DNA of 9,719 bases. Origin: Methylococcaceae bacterium (GTDB taxonomy: Bacteria > Pseudomonadota > Gammaproteobacteria > Methylococcales > Methylococcaceae). Both the position numbers and the translations under genes were made by a program. The stretch lies in NCBI GenBank assembly GCA_005792805.1, contig SXQV01000117.1, forward strand, positions 1 through 9,719, in the 5' to 3' direction. Below, piece after piece: positions 6,193 to 9,719 of the stretch. Under the pieces are notes generated by a model. It made no database searches, had not been told where the DNA came from, and saw only the letters and a program-made list of their open reading frames with translations. How positions within the stretch are numbered: position 1 is the first letter of the stretch; every line of letters begins with the position of its first letter.

Positions 6193-6621
6193 CTAGTAGG
6201 CCCACCAGGGGCCAGCGCCCCACATTCCCCAGTTCATCGCGGCATTCTCATTCATTTGAGCTGCCATGCGCTGTTCATCGGCGATTTGCTGTTGCACGGC
6301 AAATTGCTGATAACGCTGATAGGACGCCTCATTCCCCCAATAGACGCATTTACAGGTTGTCGCATCGGCGTAGACGTAATAAACGCCGCCATCCTTTTCA
6401 TGGGGCACCAGCTTGTGCTGAGTCAGCGTCTGGAGATGAGCGCGTTGTTCGGGCGTATCCGCCAGTTTGATCTGAAAATTTGCTGCGGCGAGCAGACTCT
6501 CGGTCTTTATCGCCTCATTGGCTTCCATTGAGGCGCATCCCACGAAGGACAGCCCCGCCACGAAGACGACGACAAAACGCTGCTTTTTGATGAAATCTTT
6601 AATTGACAGTCGGGATGACAT
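6193..6621 (-). CDS. Small lipoprotein with Cys-Lys-Cys motif, function unknown
   Basis: A 142-residue predicted lipoprotein. The start ATG at 6621 is preferred over a GTG 24 nt upstream, because a GGAG precedes it (11 nt, rather far) and the GTG has no site. A basic N-terminus (MSSRLSIKDFIKKQR) leads into a hydrophobic stretch and the lipobox-like FVGC with Cys 29. The mature part has a short helical region and a conserved-looking core VYYVYADATTCKCVYWGNEASYQRY (residues 80-104, given here without a fold assignment) with Cys 90 and Cys 92. It then has a Gln/Met-rich helix and an aromatic tail ending WGMWGAGPWWAY. Similar small lipoproteins with a TTCKC-type motif occur in proteobacteria as uncharacterised proteins. 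It ends 155 nt before nirS on the same strand; a link to denitrification is not shown. Confidence 0.7.
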   Translation of the reverse strand: MSSRLSIKDFIKKQRFVVVFVAGLSFVGCASMEANEAIKTESLLAAANFQIKLADTPEQRAHLQTLTQHKLVPHEKDGGVYYVYADATTCKCVYWGNEASYQRYQQFAVQQQIADEQRMAAQMNENAAMNWGMWGAGPWWAY

Positions 6622-6705
6622 ATTTCTAACCGCTCCACGTAACACTGGAATCAGGGTACCTAAAATACTTGCTTGCCAAGCCAGCCTGGCGGATGCCTGC
6701 GGGCC

Positions 6706-6732
6706 TTATTAAAATCAAAAAACGAAGTTCAA
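6706..6732 (-). promoter_or_regulatory. Possible promoter for the lipoprotein gene
   Basis: On the minus strand TTGAAC (6732-6727) is followed 15 nt later by TAATAA (6711-6706), inside an AT-rich patch. The spacing is shorter than ideal, so this is weak. The rest of the 6622-6866 intergenic region holds a hairpin at 6812-6834, a possible broken small gene and short CGGATGC repeats, with no other gene that I can support. Confidence 0.3.
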
Positions 6733-6867
6733 AGCATCCGGGTAAAGTCTAGCATCCGAGTTAAACCACCGAACACCTCCTCCTCATCGCGCCCGCCCAG
6801 CCGCGAATCGACTGTCTCAACCTCTGCGAGACAGATCCAGGCGTCATCATCCCTTCGGCGGGTGCAT
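6729..6867 (-). pseudogene. Possible frameshifted small gene after radA
   Basis: An ATG shares one base with the radA stop (TAATG). It reads MHPPKG and then hits stops, but removing one G from the GGG run at 6853-6851 opens a continuous 45-residue frame. That frame has MHPPKDDDAWICLAEVETVD followed by SRLGGRDEEEVFGGLTRMLD and FTRML before TGA at 6731-6729. The composition (acidic, amphipathic, with no Lys/Ser-rich noise) looks like a real protein rather than chance. The same phase is open right through from the radA frame, so stop-codon readthrough is a less likely alternative. I do not recognise the family. It is either a pseudogene, a sequencing error in a homopolymer, or chance. Confidence 0.3.
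6812..6834. other. 7-bp hairpin downstream of radA
   Basis: CTGTCTC (6812-6818) and GAGACAG (6828-6834) are perfect complements separated by 9 nt, starting 33 nt past the radA stop. Neither side is followed by a T-run, so it is not a clear intrinsic terminator. It overlaps the possible small gene, which would make it a by-product of coding. Confidence 0.3.
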
Positions 6868-8252
6868 TAGAGCGCCGCGATTGCGTCGCGCAAATTTTTT
6901 ATCGGGATCACGTTCAATCCCGGATTTTGACCTTTAACGATGTTCTTGGCCGGTGCCAGTGCATGAGCAAAACCATGCTTGGAGGCTTCCCGGAGACGCT
7001 CCTCTCCATTCTGCACGGGCCTTACTTCGCCGTTGAGCCCCAACTCTCCAAACACGACCCAGTCACGCGGGATCGGCCTGTCCCTGAAACTGGAGACAAT
7101 CGCCAGCACCACTGCCAGATCTCCCGCCGTCTCACTCAAGCGCAGCCCCCCCACGAGATTGACGAAAACATCCTGATTCAGAATCGGCACACCGCCATGC
7201 CGATGGAGTATGGCTAACAGCATCGCGAGGCGATTGCTGTCCATTCCCACCGCCACCCGACGCGGAGTGGGCAGGTGCGATTCATCGACGAGCGCCTGCA
7301 CTTCCACCAGCAGGGGACGACTCCCCTCGCGCATGACCATCACCACGCTGCCAGCAGCATCCTCATCACCCCGGGATAGAAAAATGGCTGAAGGATTACG
7401 CACTTCCTTGAGGCCGGTTTCGGTCATGGCGAAGACGCCCAGTTCGTTGACAGCACCGAAGCGGTTCTTGAACGCGCGAATAACCCGAAAACGGCTGCTG
7501 GTGTCGCCCTCGAAATACAGCACCGTATCGACCATGTGTTCGAGTACGCGCGGGCCAGCCAGTGCGCCTTCCTTGGTGACATGGCCAACCAGAAACACCG
7601 TGGTACCGGTCTGCTTGGCAAAACGCACCAGTTGCGCCGCACACTCTCTCACCTGCGCCACGGACCCCGGCGCGGACTGCAAGGCCTCGCTGTAAACCGT
7701 CTGGATGGAATCCACCACGAGATAGGCGGGTTTATGCCGATCTGCCGTTGCCAGAATGCGTTCCAGCCCGGTCTCGGCCAGAATTTGCAATGCCTCACAT
7801 GGAAGATGCAAACGGCGCGCGCGCAAGCTGACCTGGCTGATGGATTCTTCGCCCGTGATGTAGAGCACACTGTGCTTGAGACTGAGCGCGGAAACGGTTT
7901 GCAGCAGCAGGGTGGATTTGCCAATACCTGGATCACCGCCGATCAGAACCGCCGAACCCGGCACCAGCCCGCCACCCAATACTCGATCAAACTCATCCAG
8001 ACCACAGGGCGTGCGTTGAATTTCCTCCGCTTCAACCGTCGCGAGCGATACCGGCGAAGTCAGCGCGTGTCCCGCCGCACCGGCGTACCCCGCAAATCGC
8101 CCGGCTGCCGGGGGTGAACGATCCTCGACGCTCTCAACCAGACTATTCCACAAACCGCAGCCGGGACACTGCCCAGCCCACTTGCTCTGGACATGACCAC
8201 ATTCGGTGCAGCGATAGACGCCCTTTGGCTCCTTGCCGCGCCCTACCGCCAT
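6867..8252 (-). CDS. radA: DNA repair ATPase RadA (branch-migration, RecA-like)
   Basis: A full-length 461-residue RadA (the Escherichia coli protein has 460). In order: a C4 zinc finger with Cys 15/18/29/32 (RCTECGHVQSKWAGQCPGCG split across residues 14-33), a RecA-like ATPase core with Walker A GGDPGIGKST (105-114) and Walker B YLVVDSIQ (177-184), the RadA-specific KNRFG motif (262-266), and a C-terminal Lon-protease-like domain from about residue 320, including DVFVNLVGGLRL and FGELGLNGEVRPV. It acts in the cytoplasm, aiding recombination by driving branch migration at RecA strand-exchange intermediates. Its ATG overlaps the 3' end of the methyltransferase gene by 10 nt and only a weak GTGAAG precedes it, so coupled translation is likely. 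All diagnostic motifs are intact. Confidence 0.97.
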   Translation of the reverse strand: MAVGRGKEPKGVYRCTECGHVQSKWAGQCPGCGLWNSLVESVEDRSPPAAGRFAGYAGAAGHALTSPVSLATVEAEEIQRTPCGLDEFDRVLGGGLVPGSAVLIGGDPGIGKSTLLLQTVSALSLKHSVLYITGEESISQVSLRARRLHLPCEALQILAETGLERILATADRHKPAYLVVDSIQTVYSEALQSAPGSVAQVRECAAQLVRFAKQTGTTVFLVGHVTKEGALAGPRVLEHMVDTVLYFEGDTSSRFRVIRAFKNRFGAVNELGVFAMTETGLKEVRNPSAIFLSRGDEDAAGSVVMVMREGSRPLLVEVQALVDESHLPTPRRVAVGMDSNRLAMLLAILHRHGGVPILNQDVFVNLVGGLRLSETAGDLAVVLAIVSSFRDRPIPRDWVVFGELGLNGEVRPVQNGEERLREASKHGFAHALAPAKNIVKGQNPGLNVIPIKNLRDAIAAL

Positions 8253-8989
8253 GGCTTCACTGCGGTGACCAAAGCGTTACCACCGTCACGATGCGGCACG
8301 TCCGGTTGTGCAAATCCCAAGGCGGCCATCTCATCCAGGGCGGGAGTGAATCGCATGACGTGCTCCTCGGATTCATCACTGAGAATGTGAGTAACCCATT
8401 GCTCAAGCAAATCAGGCCGATTCATCTCTCCCAGAAAAACGCGGAAATAGCCTCGAATCTCCTCCTGGATATTGCCAAGGTGCTGGGCGGGGTCATCCAG
8501 CGCATAGCGGTCACCATTGACGAATAGCCCACCGGGTTTCAGCACACGAAGAATTTCGGCGAGTACCTGGTGGCGATGACCGCAGAGAAAATTATGCAGG
8601 GTGTAAGCGCTGGCCACGATATCCATGGATGCCGCTGGCAATGACTGCAAGGCGCCCAGCGCATCGATTTCGCGGAATTCCAGACGACCTGTGGCTATCG
8701 GGCCCGCCAGATGTTCACGGGCCTGGGACAACATGGCGGGGGCATTGTCGACCGAGAGAATATGCGCGTCTGGCCGGTTGTGCAGCAGGATGTTCGTGGT
8801 GATGCCCGTTCCGCTCCCGAGTTCCAGCAGGGCCAGTGGGCCCTGAGTTTCCGGTCGATGCCAGTGACCCACAAACTCACCGACCCGGCGGCTCATCTCC
8901 GCCGCCGGCGGACAAACACGTATCAGAAGGTGATATTCCTCGGCGAAGCTGCCATAAAAGAGATGTTCGGCCTGATGTTGCTGGTTCAT
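8243..8989 (-). CDS. Class I SAM-dependent methyltransferase, substrate unknown
   Basis: A 248-residue small-molecule-type methyltransferase. The N-terminal part (FYGSFAEEYHLLIRVCPP) is typical of methyltransferases that precede a Rossmann fold. Motif I is LLELGSGTG (residues 54-62), the ribose-binding acid is Asp 81 in ILSVDNAPAML, motif II is FREIDALG, and the post-motif region has DIVASAYTLHNF (123-134) and EILRVLKPGGLFVNGDRY (145-162). These show SAM binding but not the substrate. The gene begins 3 nt after the sugar dehydrogenase stop, with no clear ribosome binding site, and overlaps radA by 10 nt. The packing suggests cotranscription rather than shared function. No membrane or signal segment is visible. 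No gene symbol is justified. Confidence 0.85.
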   Translation of the reverse strand: MNQQHQAEHLFYGSFAEEYHLLIRVCPPAAEMSRRVGEFVGHWHRPETQGPLALLELGSGTGITTNILLHNRPDAHILSVDNAPAMLSQAREHLAGPIATGRLEFREIDALGALQSLPAASMDIVASAYTLHNFLCGHRHQVLAEILRVLKPGGLFVNGDRYALDDPAQHLGNIQEEIRGYFRVFLGEMNRPDLLEQWVTHILSDESEEHVMRFTPALDEMAALGFAQPDVPHRDGGNALVTAVKPWR

Positions 8990-8992
8990 GGG

Positions 8993-9718
8993 TCAATGGG
9001 GTGGAGATTGGGTGGGCGGTGCCTGGTAGTTTATCCGGTAGATGGCCCCGGCAAGATCATCCGATACCAACAGGGCGCCATCCGGCGTTTGCAGGACATC
9101 GACGGGACGCCCGAGGACATGGCCATCGGGTCTCAGCCAGCCTTCAGCAAAGGCTTCCTCCGCTACTGGCTTGCCCGCATCATCAAAACGAACCATCGCA
9201 ACACGATAGCCTTGCGGTTTTGTGCGATTCCACGAACCATGCTGAGCGACAAACAGCTGTTTGCGATAACTGGCGGGAAATTGGGTTCCGGTATAGAAGC
9301 GAATCCCGAGTGCGGCGACATGGGCAGGGAATTCCCATTCCGGCGACGTGAAACGGGCGCAAGAGGCCTGCTGGCCGAATTCCGGATCGGCCACAGCCTT
9401 ACCGAAGCAATAAGGGAAGCCGAAATTCAGCCCCGGTGCTGGTACACGGTTGAGTTCATCCGGGGGAGTGTCGTCGCCGAGCAGGTCACGGCCGTTATCG
9501 CTTAGCCAGAGCTCCCGGTTGTCGGGATGCCAGTCGAAACCAACGCTGTTGCGTAATCCCCGGGCGTAAATCTCGAAGTGTTGCCCATCCGGATCAATCC
9601 GGGTCAGCGTGGCATAAGGGTCTTTTTCCGGTTTGCAGACATTGCAGGGCGCGCCGACTGCCGTATACAGCTTGTGATCCGGACCTGCCCGCAGATACTT
9701 CCAGCCATGATGCCTGTC
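8993..9718 (-). CDS. PQQ-dependent sugar (glucose/sorbosone) dehydrogenase, 3' part
   Basis: The frame is open from the right window edge to the TGA at 8995-8993, giving the last 241 residues; the 5' part with any signal peptide and the catalytic His region is off-window. Visible family features are HGWKYLRAGPDHKLYTAVGA (near residues 4-23), ARGLRNSVGFDW (52-63), SDNGRDLLGDD (73-83) and a final blade with RPVDVLQTPDGALLVSDDLAGAIYRI. These belong to the six-bladed beta-propeller glucose/sorbosone dehydrogenase family, which oxidise aldoses or related sugars in the periplasm using PQQ and calcium. Cys 25 and Cys 28 (CNVC) plus Cys 104 (FPYC) could form disulfides. The C-terminal QAPPTQSPPH tail is short and low in complexity. 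True substrate and PQQ dependence cannot be read from this fragment. Confidence 0.85.
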   Translation of the reverse strand, partial: DRHHGWKYLRAGPDHKLYTAVGAPCNVCKPEKDPYATLTRIDPDGQHFEIYARGLRNSVGFDWHPDNRELWLSDNGRDLLGDDTPPDELNRVPAPGLNFGFPYCFGKAVADPEFGQQASCARFTSPEWEFPAHVAALGIRFYTGTQFPASYRKQLFVAQHGSWNRTKPQGYRVAMVRFDDAGKPVAEEAFAEGWLRPDGHVLGRPVDVLQTPDGALLVSDDLAGAIYRINYQAPPTQSPPH

Positions 9719-9719
9719 G

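Noticed and set aside
6812..6834. Intrinsic terminator for radA.
   Set aside because: The 7-bp stem is real but no T-run follows on the minus strand; the T-rich patch lies about 90 nt further on.
1..9719. CRISPR arrays, insertion sequences, tRNA and rRNA genes.
   Set aside because: No regularly spaced repeats, transposase frames, terminal inverted repeats or RNA gene signatures were seen.

Overview
The window reads as a chromosomal segment of a denitrifying proteobacterium, probably beta or gamma. This is inferred from gene content, the RadA and cytochrome types and about 58-60% G+C where I counted; I cannot name a species. Every convincing gene lies on the minus strand, so the biological reading order runs from high to low coordinates. 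There is no gene-free stretch longer than 300 bases.

Upstream housekeeping block (9719-6867): the 3' part of a secreted-type PQQ-dependent sugar (glucose/sorbosone) dehydrogenase, a class I SAM-dependent methyltransferase and the DNA-repair ATPase radA. They are packed with a 3-nt gap and then a 10-nt overlap. Just after radA is a possible 45-residue small gene that is open only if one G of a GGG run is removed.

Middle (6866-6038): an intergenic region with short repeats, a small lipoprotein with a Cys-Lys-Cys motif, and then a promoter-operator region in front of nirS. The latter has a TTGACA-N17-TAAATT promoter and a perfect GTTTCG-N3-CGAAAC palindrome at the predicted start site.

Denitrification block (6037-582): nirS (cytochrome cd1 nitrite reductase), a class I cytochrome c in the nirM position, nirC, nirF, nirD, nirL, nirG and nirH. 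The genes from nirC onward overlap or are separated by at most 12 nt, as in one polycistronic unit. NirS would reduce nitrite to NO in the periplasm, and the two small cytochromes c are candidate electron donors or maturation partners. NirD/L/G/H would decarboxylate siroheme on the way to heme d1, and NirF acts late in heme d1 maturation in the periplasm. nirJ, nirE and nirN, which often complete the set, are absent from the window.

Left end (539-1): where nirJ/nirE might be expected there is instead the 5' part of a gamma-type N6-adenine DNA methyltransferase (GQFLTP, DAGAGIG, NPPY), which looks like the start of a restriction-modification locus. It has a strong AGGAGG and a TTG start, and its base composition is distinctly lower in G+C (41% in 121-240) than the nir genes (58% in nirH 841-960). 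This suggests a horizontally acquired module at the end of the nir operon.

The most notable points are the NirS-like protein, which keeps both active-site histidines but has an unusual C-terminus; the operator-like palindrome at its promoter; a strong hairpin directly after nirS; and the methylase junction.
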